In this document: positions 27,801 through 36,740 of the stretch, in pieces | Layout: each line of letters starts with the position of its first letter | How positions within the stretch are numbered: the stretch's first letter is position 1 | From: Pseudalkalibacillus sp. SCS-8 | Lineage (GTDB): Bacteria > Bacillota > Bacilli > Bacillales > Fictibacillaceae | Direction of reading: 5' to 3' | DNA: 64,000 nucleotides | NCBI RefSeq assembly: GCF_040126055.1 | Contig: NZ_CP143541.1 | Span: 1,240,001-1,304,000, forward strand | Program-made: the position numbers and the translations under genes | The notes under the pieces: generated by a model | The model's database searches: none | What the model was told of the DNA's origin: nothing | Seen by the model: the letters and a program-made list of their open reading frames with translations, nothing else

Positions 27801-28348
27801 TTACCTATCTGGATGTCGTTTTGACTTACTCAGACACGTGGTTAGGGAAATCTGCCGAACCAGCAGGTGTCCTGTACTTCCACGTTCATGATCCTGTCCA
27901 TTCATCCAAAAAACTTTTGACTCTTGAAGAGATTGAAAAAGAACTTTTCAAGAAATTCAAAATGAAGGGGTACGTTCTGGATGATGAGGAAGTCGTAAAA
28001 ATGATGGATAAGACGATTGATGGTTTCTCTGAAATCATCCCAGTCGCGACTAAAAAGGATGGAAGCTTCCGAAAAGGATCCTCGACAATGGAAAAGGAAC
28101 AATTCGATGATGTCCGCTCATTTATACGGTCAAAAATCGGTTCGATCGGTTCAGATATCATGAATGGTAATATTGATATCTCACCTTATGAAATGCAAAA
28201 AAAGACTCCGTGCACGTACTGTTCATTCCGGTCGGTATGTCAATTCGATCACTCGCTGGAAGAAAACGATTATCGAATCCTGAAAGATATGAAAGAAGAT
28301 GAATTATTCAATTTGTTCAAAAAGAAAGGAGGAGATGGAAATGCGTGA
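24851..28348 (+). CDS. addB: ATP-dependent helicase/nuclease subunit B
   Basis: AddB, 1165 residues, the nuclease and Chi-recognition partner of AddA in double-strand-break end processing (the Bacillus counterpart of RecBCD). A Walker-A-like loop (VGRSGTGKT) lies at about residues 6-14. The inactive helicase core follows, then a C-terminal RecB-type nuclease with VIDYKSSQRG. The four iron-sulfur cysteines are seen as one in RHQSCPFSHFASYG and three in TPCTYCSFRSVCQFD. The ATG at 24851 (MSVRFMVG) is 7 bases after AAAGGGG; the ATG at 24845 is too close. It overlaps addA by 8 bases. Confidence 0.96.
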   Translation: MSVRFMVGRSGTGKTTVCLDEIRQELHNAPTGKPIVMLVPDQMTFQMEYELAKTPGLGGMIRAQVFSFSRLALKVLQETGGLTRYHVNSTGMNMLLRKVVEKLKNELVIFHKSSEQNGFYELLEEMIKEFKRYCLGAGDLEQLENKLLDESDDRSLLKDKLHDLHIIYHELDKILVNQYVDSEDYLRLLEEKMPSSTFFEDCDVWIDGFHSYTPQEIGVIRALMKKADRMTLTLTMDEPTEHQPSDLDLFRMTHTTYHKIKEIAMEEGVEIEPLHVLEHTYRFDHSPSIRHLENYYHERPVIPYYGESSVQISGAVNRRAEVEGVARDIQELVHKSGYRYRDIAILVRDASTYSDLLETLFEDYEIPYFLDQKRSMLHHPLIECIRSSLDVVLQNWRYDAVFRCVKTDLLFDDEKWNTKELRERVDQLENHVLAHGIHGKKRWTSRENWVYRKFSSLDAAIGTQTDAELEKEQLINRARQMIADPLARLERDLREAKNGKELCEALYLYLEYLQVPRKLESWRLKAEENGELSLAREHDQVWKAVVDLMEQMVEIVGDEPLSLELFNKMLDTGLESMRFALVPPSIDQVLIGSLDRSRFYDVKCSFIIGVNDGVLPAKPSEDGIFSEDDREALKTLGVEMAPTARENLLDENFLIYMALSSASDYLYISYPLADEEGKGLVPSILINQLKELFPEQNERLLMQEPNESEEAIERFIARPGRTLSFLTNQLRHWQKGYPISAEWWHVYNWFVDDTGWSKTAERTIHSLFYENKAQKLTGKTSKELYGDQLKTSVSRMERHQSCPFSHFASYGLKLEERQLFRLEAPDIGQLFHAALKEMADILKQRRMDWRELSASDCYRIAGEVVEKLAPRLQSQILLSSNRYQYIKRKLKNVVGRASYALSEQAKASGFSPVGLELGFGMNERIPALKYKLQDGTTMEVVGRIDRVDAATKDDDLLLRVIDYKSSQRGLNLSEVYYGIALQMLTYLDVVLTYSDTWLGKSAEPAGVLYFHVHDPVHSSKKLLTLEEIEKELFKKFKMKGYVLDDEEVVKMMDKTIDGFSEIIPVATKKDGSFRKGSSTMEKEQFDDVRSFIRSKIGSIGSDIMNGNIDISPYEMQKKTPCTYCSFRSVCQFDHSLEENDYRILKDMKEDELFNLFKKKGGDGNA

Positions 28349-31300
28349 AGTTATCCCGAAGCCTGAAGGAGCCCAATGGACAGATGAACAATGGCATGCG
28401 ATTACAGCTAGAGGAGAAGACATTCTGGTCGCAGCAGCTGCGGGTTCTGGTAAGACAGCTGTTCTTGTTGAAAGGATCATCCGTCGATTGACGGAAAAAG
28501 ACGGTGTGGATGTCGACCGGCTTTTGATCGTCACCTTTACAAATGCAGCGGCAGCTGAGATGAGAAAACGAATCGGAGTAGCATTGGAAAAGGCATTGAA
28601 GGAAAGACCAGGATCGCTTCATATCCGACGTCAGCTCACGTTGTTGAATCGAGCCTCCATATCCACGTTGCACTCCTTCTGTATCGAAGTGCTCAGAAAG
28701 TATTATTATCAATTGGATCTGGATCCAAACTTCAGGATCGCTGATGAAACAGAAGTTGAGCTCATACGTCAGGAAGCCCTTGAGGAATTATTGGAGGAGG
28801 AATACGGTCGTGAAGGGAATGAAGCCTTCTATGACCTTGTCGATCGTTTCAGTGATGACCGGGCAGACCATGAAATTCAACGCATGATTTTAAGGCTATA
28901 TGATTTCTCTCGTAGTTACCCATGGCCGAATATGTGGCTGGAAAACATGTTAGGGATGTATATGGCAAGTGAAGAAGTCGATACGATCGACGACCTCAGC
29001 TGGACAAAAGAGTTGCTGCAGGATGTGAATCTGCAATTGAGGGGGATGCTGGAAATCTTGGAACAAGCGAAGGAACAAGCTCTGGCACCAGGGGGCCCTT
29101 CTCCTTACTTCGAAACGATCCAGGATGATGAGCAGCAGATCCGGGCATTGCTGGATGCGGGCACGCAATCGTGGACTTCTCTGTACCACGCTTTCCAGTC
29201 CCTCAACTTTTCACGATTGAAGGCTTGTAAAGGTGAGGATTACGATGATGATCTGAAGGACCTTGTCAAATCAATGCGAGATCGTGTGAAAAAGCATGTG
29301 GATGGCTTGAAGGAGGATCTGTTCAACCGACGACCGGAATCATATGTAGAGCACATCCGTGAACTGGCACCTGTTTTACATACATTGGTTGGACTAGTCA
29401 AATCGTTCGATCAACGGTTCAAAGCGATGAAGAAAGAAAAAGGGATTGTCGATTTCTCCGACCTTGAGCATTATTGTCTTGCGATTTTGACGGATGAGCA
29501 AAGTACGGAAGAACGATTGATTCCTTCGAAAGCAGCAAAAGAATACAGACAAAAATTCATTGAAGTTCTCGTTGATGAATATCAGGACACAAACCTGGTC
29601 CAAGAGTCGATTGTCCAATTAGTGACAAAGGAACCTGGTCAGGGGTCCAATTTATTCATGGTGGGAGATGTGAAGCAGAGCATTTACAGATTCCGGTTGG
29701 CAGAGCCCTCACTTTTCTTGGATAAGTACAAGCGGTTTCAAGACTCAGACCCTGGAGAAGGAGTCCGTATCGATTTATCACGGAACTTCCGTAGTCGAAG
29801 AGACGTGATTGACAGTACCAATTTCTTGTTCCAGCAAATCATGAATGAAGCTGTAGGTGAAATCGAATACGATGATGATGCAAAGCTTCGTTTAGGAGCA
29901 GAGTTTCCGGAAAGTGAGCAATCCAGAACGGAACTAGCGCTCATCAATCGGAAGGACGAGGCAAACGATTCCGAAGAGGATATTGAAAACCTCCAGTCGA
30001 TTCAATTAGAGGCGCGATATATGGCCACTCGGATCAAAGAACTGATCGGTCATAATGAACAACAAGAACCGTATCAGGTGTATGATGCAAAACTCAAAGC
30101 ATATCGTCCAATCACTTACAGGGACATTGTCATCCTGCTTCGATCGACTGCAACGGCAGCCCCGACAATCCAAGAAGAATTCAAAAAGCAGGGCATCCCT
30201 GCCTATGCTGATTTATCAACAGGTTATTTCGAGGCTGTCGAGGTCTCCATCATGATGTCACTTTTACAGGTCATCGATAATCCTTATCAAGATATTCCTT
30301 TGGCATCTGTTCTCCGTTCACCGATTATCGCCCTCACAGGAGAAGAGATGGCAGAGGTGAGGATTGCGGACAAGGAAGGATCGTATTACGAAGCCCTTGT
30401 TGCGTATATGAATCAATCAAACAATCAAGCTGCCAGAGAAAAAGTAACCCATTTCTACAATCAGCTTCAACGTTGGCGGACAAAAGCCCGCCAGGGAGAT
30501 TTATCAGATTTGATTTGGCAGATTTATAGAGAGACGGGTTATTACGATTATGTAGGCGGTATGCCTGGAGGACAACAAAGGCAAGCGAATTTACGAGCGT
30601 TATATGATCGGGCAAGACAGTACGAAAAGACCTCCTTTAGAGGATTGTTCCGATTCCTGAGATTCATAGAGCGGATGAAGGATCAGGGTAAGGATCTAGG
30701 AGCAGCACGTGCCCTTGGGGAACAGGAAGACGTGGTACGCATCATGACAATCCACAAGAGCAAAGGATTGGAATTTCCTGTCGTGATGCTTGCGAACTTG
30801 AATAAACGGTTCAATGAAATGGACTTGAGGGGCGGATTTCTTCTTCATAAAGAAATTGGTTTTGGAGCAAAATTCATGAATCCAAAACTTCGGATCAGTT
30901 ATCCGACGCTCCCTCAGTTGACGATACAAAAGCGCCTCCGTATGGAGATGGTAGCAGAAGAGATGAGAATTCTCTATGTTGCACTGACACGAGCAAAAGA
31001 GAAGCTTATCCTTGTTGGAGCAGTCAAAGATTTAGACAAAGAACTGAAACAATGGCAGCTTGTCCTAGCTCGCGATGGGTGGTTATTACCTGATCTTGAT
31101 CGAGCGACGGCAAAATCCTATCTGGATTGGATCGGGCCTGCCGTCATCCGGCATCCGAGTATGGATGACCTTCGTAAGCGGATCGGCGGTGGCCTCGTCC
31201 AAGTTGATAATCGTGCTGCAGAGGTTCAAGGACGTTGGGAGGTTCAGATCATCCCATCAGCAGAAATTGTTGTCGATGCTGAAGAGAAGGTTGATGAGCA

Positions 31301-32081
31301 GGCTGAGCGACTTGATAAGATTAAAAAGTGGGAAAAGGTTGAGGTTGAAGAAAACGACCAAATTCACTCCAAATTATCATGGGAATATCCTTATCAGCAC
31401 TCGAAAAGACATATGTCTAAACAGTCGGTGACCGAACTGAAAAGGAATTTTGAAACGCGTGATGAATACGGAGACACGACCTTCATCAGCCAATTCCGTA
31501 GTACAATCAGCGAACGGCCTAGCTTTTTACAGGAAAAGTCGATGACCGCCGCTGAAAAAGGGACAGCTATGCACCTTGTCATGCAGCATGTAGCTACAAA
31601 TGGAAATGTAACTCAAGAAACGATCAGAGAAACCATTGCCAAACTGGTGAATCAAGAATTCATGACTTCCGTCCAAGCAGATGCCATTGAAGTAGATTCA
31701 ATCGAGGCATTCTTCAAGACAGACCTTGGCAGGCGCTTACAGCAGGCAAGCAAAGTTCATAAAGAGGTTCCTTTCAGTCTTGCTTTGCCAGCATCTGAGG
31801 CGTATGGAGATTGGAAGGGTGACGGAGAAGAGTCCGTGCTTGTCCAAGGTGTGATGGATAGCGTTATTGAAGAAGAGGACGGATTCATTCTATTGGATTA
31901 TAAAACAGATGCAATCTCGCATCGATTTGAAAACTATGAAAAGGCGCGGCCTATTTTAGAAAAAAGGTATGCCTTACAATTGCAGCTCTATTCAAAGGCG
32001 ATTGAAGCAATTTGGAAAAAGCCTTGTAAGGAGAAGTACCTATACTTTTTTGATGGCGGACACCTCGTAAAGCTGCCATAG
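28341..32081 (+). CDS. addA: ATP-dependent helicase/nuclease subunit A
   Basis: AddA, 1246 residues, a UvrD/Rep-type 3'-5' helicase fused to a RecB-family nuclease. Helicase motifs appear in order: Q motif WTDEQWHAI, Walker A AAAGSGKTAVL, motif Ia VTFTNAAAAEMRKRI, Walker B VDEYQDTN, motif III GDVKQSIYRFRLAEP, motif V TIHKSKGLEFPVV and VI YVALTRAKEKL. The C-terminal nuclease (last ~250 residues) shows GTAMHLVMQHV and ILLDYKTDA. The ATG at 28341 has AGGAGG at 7 bases. sbcD follows after 13 bases, so addB-addA-sbcD-sbcC is one operon. Confidence 0.97.
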   Translation: MREVIPKPEGAQWTDEQWHAITARGEDILVAAAAGSGKTAVLVERIIRRLTEKDGVDVDRLLIVTFTNAAAAEMRKRIGVALEKALKERPGSLHIRRQLTLLNRASISTLHSFCIEVLRKYYYQLDLDPNFRIADETEVELIRQEALEELLEEEYGREGNEAFYDLVDRFSDDRADHEIQRMILRLYDFSRSYPWPNMWLENMLGMYMASEEVDTIDDLSWTKELLQDVNLQLRGMLEILEQAKEQALAPGGPSPYFETIQDDEQQIRALLDAGTQSWTSLYHAFQSLNFSRLKACKGEDYDDDLKDLVKSMRDRVKKHVDGLKEDLFNRRPESYVEHIRELAPVLHTLVGLVKSFDQRFKAMKKEKGIVDFSDLEHYCLAILTDEQSTEERLIPSKAAKEYRQKFIEVLVDEYQDTNLVQESIVQLVTKEPGQGSNLFMVGDVKQSIYRFRLAEPSLFLDKYKRFQDSDPGEGVRIDLSRNFRSRRDVIDSTNFLFQQIMNEAVGEIEYDDDAKLRLGAEFPESEQSRTELALINRKDEANDSEEDIENLQSIQLEARYMATRIKELIGHNEQQEPYQVYDAKLKAYRPITYRDIVILLRSTATAAPTIQEEFKKQGIPAYADLSTGYFEAVEVSIMMSLLQVIDNPYQDIPLASVLRSPIIALTGEEMAEVRIADKEGSYYEALVAYMNQSNNQAAREKVTHFYNQLQRWRTKARQGDLSDLIWQIYRETGYYDYVGGMPGGQQRQANLRALYDRARQYEKTSFRGLFRFLRFIERMKDQGKDLGAARALGEQEDVVRIMTIHKSKGLEFPVVMLANLNKRFNEMDLRGGFLLHKEIGFGAKFMNPKLRISYPTLPQLTIQKRLRMEMVAEEMRILYVALTRAKEKLILVGAVKDLDKELKQWQLVLARDGWLLPDLDRATAKSYLDWIGPAVIRHPSMDDLRKRIGGGLVQVDNRAAEVQGRWEVQIIPSAEIVVDAEEKVDEQAERLDKIKKWEKVEVEENDQIHSKLSWEYPYQHSKRHMSKQSVTELKRNFETRDEYGDTTFISQFRSTISERPSFLQEKSMTAAEKGTAMHLVMQHVATNGNVTQETIRETIAKLVNQEFMTSVQADAIEVDSIEAFFKTDLGRRLQQASKVHKEVPFSLALPASEAYGDWKGDGEESVLVQGVMDSVIEEEDGFILLDYKTDAISHRFENYEKARPILEKRYALQLQLYSKAIEAIWKKPCKEKYLYFFDGGHLVKLP

Positions 32082-32094
32082 AAAGGAGGATTCC

Positions 32095-33264
32095 ATGAGG
32101 ATACTGCATACCGCTGATTGGCATCTCGGAAGGACGCTGGAAGGTAGGAGCCGGTTAAAAGAACAAGAAGCGTTTTTAAAAGAGTTATGTGAAATCGTCG
32201 TCGCTGAAAAAGTGGATGTCGTGTTGATGGCTGGAGATGTTTTCGATACGGTCAATCCACCGGCGACAGCTGAGCAACTGTTCTACGAGTCAATGGCAGA
32301 GCTTACGAAAGATCATAAGTGCCAGGTGGTGATCATCTCTGGGAACCATGACAGCCCAGAACGACTGAGCGCGTCAGGTCCATTGGCAAAGATGCACGGC
32401 ATTAGGATTGTTGGTCATCCGACAATCCGCCCTATTGAACTGGAGGTTGAAAGGACAGGTGAACGTCTGAAAATCGCAGGTCTCCCTTATCCTTCGGAAT
32501 CACGTTTGAAGGAGCTGTTGTCTGATTCGTTTGATGAAGCAGCGTTACGTGACGCTTATGATGTACGTATTGAGAAGATCTTCCAAGAGCTTTGCAAAGG
32601 TTTTGACTCTTCAAGTGTAAATGTGGCGATGAGTCATATTTACGTAGCTGGAGGAAGGGAGAGCGAGTCCGAGAGGCCGATCCAGGTAGGTGGTGCCTAT
32701 ACAGTCACCGCCAATGCCCTGCCTCCGGGTGCTCAATATGTCGCACTAGGACATCTTCATCGCCCGCAAACGATCAAAAGGGCAGAGAGCGTAACCAGAT
32801 ATTCAGGCTCGCCACTATCCTATAGTTTTTCGGAGGCTGGGCAGACGAAATCTGTCACAATTGTCGACCTGAAACCTGGTTCCGAACCTGACTGGAGGGA
32901 AGTGTACCTTTCCAGCGGAAAGCCTTTAGTAAGATGGAAGGCTGAGGAAGGGTTGTCCCAGGTCCATCGATGGTTGGAAGAAAAGAAAGATTCGAATGCA
33001 TGGATTGACTTGGAAGTCCATTTGCAAGATACATTAAGCATGGAAGAAATCCACAAATTGAGAAACGCCCATGAAGGGTTCATTCATATCAGGCCCGTGT
33101 TTGAAGAAATAGATTCAGCAATTGAGGGTGTGAGAATGTCGGAGCTGCCGATTGATGAGCTGTTTTCACGTTTTTATAAGCGACAGACGAACGGTGGTAC
33201 CCCTGATGATGAGACTGTAAAGTTATTTATGGAATTAATCGGCGAAAATGAAGGAGGTGCGTGA
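32095..33264 (+). CDS. sbcD: Exonuclease SbcCD, subunit D
   Basis: A 389-residue Mre11-family metallophosphoesterase that, with SbcC, opens DNA hairpins and processes blocked ends. Phosphoesterase motifs: I TADWHLGRTLEG, II GDVFDTVNPP, III GNHDSPERL, a conserved His in MSHIYVAGG and the final GHLHRPQ. ATG follows AAAGGAGG. Its end contacts sbcC. The length is typical of the family. Confidence 0.96.
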   Translation: MRILHTADWHLGRTLEGRSRLKEQEAFLKELCEIVVAEKVDVVLMAGDVFDTVNPPATAEQLFYESMAELTKDHKCQVVIISGNHDSPERLSASGPLAKMHGIRIVGHPTIRPIELEVERTGERLKIAGLPYPSESRLKELLSDSFDEAALRDAYDVRIEKIFQELCKGFDSSSVNVAMSHIYVAGGRESESERPIQVGGAYTVTANALPPGAQYVALGHLHRPQTIKRAESVTRYSGSPLSYSFSEAGQTKSVTIVDLKPGSEPDWREVYLSSGKPLVRWKAEEGLSQVHRWLEEKKDSNAWIDLEVHLQDTLSMEEIHKLRNAHEGFIHIRPVFEEIDSAIEGVRMSELPIDELFSRFYKRQTNGGTPDDETVKLFMELIGENEGGA

Positions 33265-33266
33265 GT

Positions 33267-36200
33267 ATGCGCCCCATTCACTTATCTGTAATGGGTTTAC
33301 ATAGCTTCAGGGATAAACAGGAGGTTGATTTCCAAACCCTATGTAAAGGCGGGGTCTTCGGCATATTCGGACCTACTGGAAGCGGGAAATCCTCCTTGTT
33401 GGATGCTGTGACACTGGCATTATACGGTAAGGTTGAACGAGCAGCGAACACCATTCAAGGGATCATGAATCATGCTGAAGATCAGTTGAATGTAAGTTTT
33501 ACATTTGAACTCGGTCACGCTACATCAGGTAAACGATATGAGGTTGAACGTACGTATAAACGATCCAAAAACGATTCTGTACGGACGAGCACTTGCCGCC
33601 TTATCGAAGTAGTCAATGGTGAACACATCGTATTAGCGGACAAAGAGCGTGATGTGACAGCAAAGGTTGAAGAGATCCTGGGGCTTACGTTGACGGATTT
33701 TACAAGAGCGGTCGTTCTGCCTCAAGGAAAATTCGCTGAGTTTTTATCCCTTAAAGGTGCCGATCGGAGACAAATGCTTCAACGATTGTTCCGCCTTGAA
33801 CAATATGGAGATGTTCTCTACCACCGATTGAAGGTCAAAATGGACGAAACCAAAATGGAGTTGAAGGAGATTTCAGCTGAGCAACAAGGATTAGGAGAAG
33901 CTTCTAAGCAAGTTTTAAATGAGTTGAAAAAGAAGCTCGCCGATGCGATCCATTCCGTTCAGGTGCAACATACTAATCTCCAAAAGAAAGAAGTTCAATT
34001 TGATCATTACCGTCAGATTTGGAAGTGGCAGGAAGAGTTGAATGAGGTGAAAGGGTCTTTGGAGGAGTTGAATAAAAAAGAATCCGACATCAAGACCACT
34101 GAGGAAGCACTTCACACAGCACGGATAGCTGAATCCTTATTGCCGATTGCAGAAGAGCTCGATTCATTAAACACGGACCAAAAGCACTGGTCAGAATCCT
34201 GTGCAAAGTTGCAGGCTGAAACGAACGATGCTGTTGTAAAAACAGAGGAAACGAAGAAGACGCTGGATTCTATAAAAAAAACCAGAGCTGAAAAAGAGCC
34301 GGGATTATATGAACGCCTCCAAGAGCTTAAACAAGCTCTAGAGCTTGAAAATGAAAAGGATCAGGTGAGCGGACAGCTTGACCACCAAAAAAATGAACTG
34401 AAGAAAGAAACCGAGTCCCTTAAAGCCCTTCAAACCGAATTGGACCAGCATAGAGAGCGGAAAAAGCGGGCGCTTGTTAAACAATCTGAGATCAAACGGA
34501 TGTTGGATGAAAAGGCTATAAGCTTAGATGATCGGAACAAGTTGAGGGATGCGGGAGCTCTGAAGAAGGAAATCGACTCCATCAGTAAGCAGAAAAACGA
34601 AATGACAGGGGAATATGAGACTGTCTCCCAAACTTTACGTGCTGTTATATCTGAAATTGATAAGCAAAACAAACATCAGTGGAAAGTGAAAGAAAATATC
34701 GCCTACCTCCGTAAACATACCGAGTCGATCTACAATCGTGTATGTGAACATGAACGTGTCATTGAAGAAGCAAAAAGTTCCATCGAAGGATCTTTACATG
34801 ATTTGAAGGAACAACAGAGAAAAACAGAGCTTCACGCTTTATCCTCTCAAATTGCTGCTCAATTGAAGGAAGGGGAAAAGTGTCCGGTTTGTGGTTCGGA
34901 TGATCACCCTGAACTAGCTATTCCACATGAAAATGAGATGGATTATTCCGCGATCGTAAAGGAATATGAAGAGCTGTTATCTTCGGTTAGAAGTGAAGAA
35001 GTCCAGATGGGGCACTGCAAACGAGATCTCGAATATTTATATGAAGCATTGCAGGAGTATATCCAGAAGGATGAGTTCGCAAGTGATGAAATTGCTGCAG
35101 CAAGGTTTGAGGAGATTCAGGAATCCTTCCATTCAACTGAAAGCCTGCACAACTATTTGAAGTTGTTGCAAACGGAAACGAAAGGCTTTAAACAAGACCT
35201 TATCGAGTTGAAAGAAAAGAAGGCGAAATATATTCTTGACTATTCCAACAGTGACAAGCAGCTGTTGGAACATACAACAACTGAAAAAAATCATGAAAGA
35301 GAACTTGACCGGCTTACCATCAAAATAAATGAGGCGGATGAACAGCTTCGTCACCTTCAGGAAAAGTGGAATGCCTCCTATCACATGTTCCCTTATGCTG
35401 AGCTTGAGGAACAGCAGAGAGAGATGGATCAACGGGAGAAAGATGTTTCAGAATTGAGTGCACGTTATGATAAGAGCGTGTCATACCTCCTTGAAATGGA
35501 CGATACGATCTCGAAAGCGTATGACCACGTACAATCGTTAACGCTGAAAGTAGCGGGGATCAAATCGGAGATATCCAATTTAGAAAAAAGAGAGACCCTT
35601 ATCCAAGAGAAACTGAAGGAGCGATGTGGGGAAGAATCGGCTTCAACCCTCATAACAAAGGTCCAAAACGAAATTGATGAGCTTAAGAACAAGGAACAAA
35701 CGATCCATCAGTCATGGGAACAGCAAACGAGGAACCTGCAAAAGCTTGAAAAGGAACTTGAAAGCGCCCGCTCTACTTTACGACACTTAGGTGAACGTCT
35801 TGAAAAGGTTCAGGATCATTGGCGCAAGAAAGTAGCCGAAACACCCTTTGAAAGTACGGAGGAAGTCAAGGATGCTGTTAATACGAAACAACAGCTTGAA
35901 CTATGGGAAGAAGAAATCAAGCGGTTCAATCAACAAAAGCAGCAGCATCTAAACGACCAAAGCCGTCTTCTGAAGTTGTTGAACAATCAAGAGGTGAGCG
36001 AGCAGGAATGGTTAAAGGTCCAAGAGGAGCTGAATCAAGCTAAAGAAGCCAAAGAAAAGGCTCTATCTGAAAAGGCAAGACTTGAAGGTGAGGTAGAGGA
36101 CCTCGAAAAGAGAGCTGCAAAATACGAAGAATTGGAAACAGAACGGAAAGAAAAAGAAAAGCTTTCTGAAAGATTAGGGAAACTCCAAACAGTCTTCAGA

Positions 36201-36674
36201 GGGAACAGCTTCGTGGAATTCATTGCAGAGGAGCAATTGAACCAGGTGGCGAGAGACGCTTCCCAACGACTTGGGGAACTGACTAGACAGCGTTACGCGC
36301 TGGAGGTCGATTCTACTGGTGGCTTCGTTATACGTGATGATGCCAATGGTGGTGTAAGAAGACCTGTCACTTCACTATCTGGTGGTGAAACCTTCCTCAC
36401 TTCATTAGCGTTAGCACTTTCCTTGTCTGCTCAAATCCAGCTGCAAGGGGAGTATCCATTGGAATTCTTTTTCTTGGATGAAGGTTTCGGAACACTTGAT
36501 CAGTCATTATTGGATACCGTCATATCAGCACTTGAACGACTTCAAATGCAACGTGTCTCCGTCGGTGTCATTTCTCATGTACCTGAGCTGAGGGCACGAT
36601 TACCACGCAAGTTGATTGTCGAACCGGCAAAACCGACCGGGGCAGGAAGCCAAGTTTCTATTGAAACCCTCTAA
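33267..36674 (+). CDS. sbcC: Exonuclease SbcCD, subunit C (SMC-like ATPase)
   Basis: A 1135-residue Rad50-family ATPase. The N-terminal half-site has Walker A FGPTGSGKSSLLDAV. Long antiparallel coiled coils run from about 170 to 960, broken near residue 538 by a zinc hook CPVCGSDDH. The C-terminal half has the signature LSGGETFLTSLALALSLS and Walker B FFLDEGFGTLD. The ATG at 33267 is 9 bases after AAGGAGG; GTG at 33261, overlapping the sbcD stop, is a possible alternative. It ends the repair operon. Confidence 0.96.
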   Translation: MRPIHLSVMGLHSFRDKQEVDFQTLCKGGVFGIFGPTGSGKSSLLDAVTLALYGKVERAANTIQGIMNHAEDQLNVSFTFELGHATSGKRYEVERTYKRSKNDSVRTSTCRLIEVVNGEHIVLADKERDVTAKVEEILGLTLTDFTRAVVLPQGKFAEFLSLKGADRRQMLQRLFRLEQYGDVLYHRLKVKMDETKMELKEISAEQQGLGEASKQVLNELKKKLADAIHSVQVQHTNLQKKEVQFDHYRQIWKWQEELNEVKGSLEELNKKESDIKTTEEALHTARIAESLLPIAEELDSLNTDQKHWSESCAKLQAETNDAVVKTEETKKTLDSIKKTRAEKEPGLYERLQELKQALELENEKDQVSGQLDHQKNELKKETESLKALQTELDQHRERKKRALVKQSEIKRMLDEKAISLDDRNKLRDAGALKKEIDSISKQKNEMTGEYETVSQTLRAVISEIDKQNKHQWKVKENIAYLRKHTESIYNRVCEHERVIEEAKSSIEGSLHDLKEQQRKTELHALSSQIAAQLKEGEKCPVCGSDDHPELAIPHENEMDYSAIVKEYEELLSSVRSEEVQMGHCKRDLEYLYEALQEYIQKDEFASDEIAAARFEEIQESFHSTESLHNYLKLLQTETKGFKQDLIELKEKKAKYILDYSNSDKQLLEHTTTEKNHERELDRLTIKINEADEQLRHLQEKWNASYHMFPYAELEEQQREMDQREKDVSELSARYDKSVSYLLEMDDTISKAYDHVQSLTLKVAGIKSEISNLEKRETLIQEKLKERCGEESASTLITKVQNEIDELKNKEQTIHQSWEQQTRNLQKLEKELESARSTLRHLGERLEKVQDHWRKKVAETPFESTEEVKDAVNTKQQLELWEEEIKRFNQQKQQHLNDQSRLLKLLNNQEVSEQEWLKVQEELNQAKEAKEKALSEKARLEGEVEDLEKRAAKYEELETERKEKEKLSERLGKLQTVFRGNSFVEFIAEEQLNQVARDASQRLGELTRQRYALEVDSTGGFVIRDDANGGVRRPVTSLSGGETFLTSLALALSLSAQIQLQGEYPLEFFFLDEGFGTLDQSLLDTVISALERLQMQRVSVGVISHVPELRARLPRKLIVEPAKPTGAGSQVSIETL

Positions 36675-36679
36675 AAATG

Positions 36680-36730
36680 AACTGCACCCCCTGATTAGGC
36701 ACAGCTAGCCAATGGAGGTGCAGTTTTTTA
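36680..36730 (+). terminator. Terminator of the addBA-sbcDC operon
   Basis: AACTGCACC (36680-36688) pairs with GGTGCAGTT (36717-36725), followed by a T run. Confidence 0.85.
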
Positions 36731-36740
36731 TATTCTTCTA

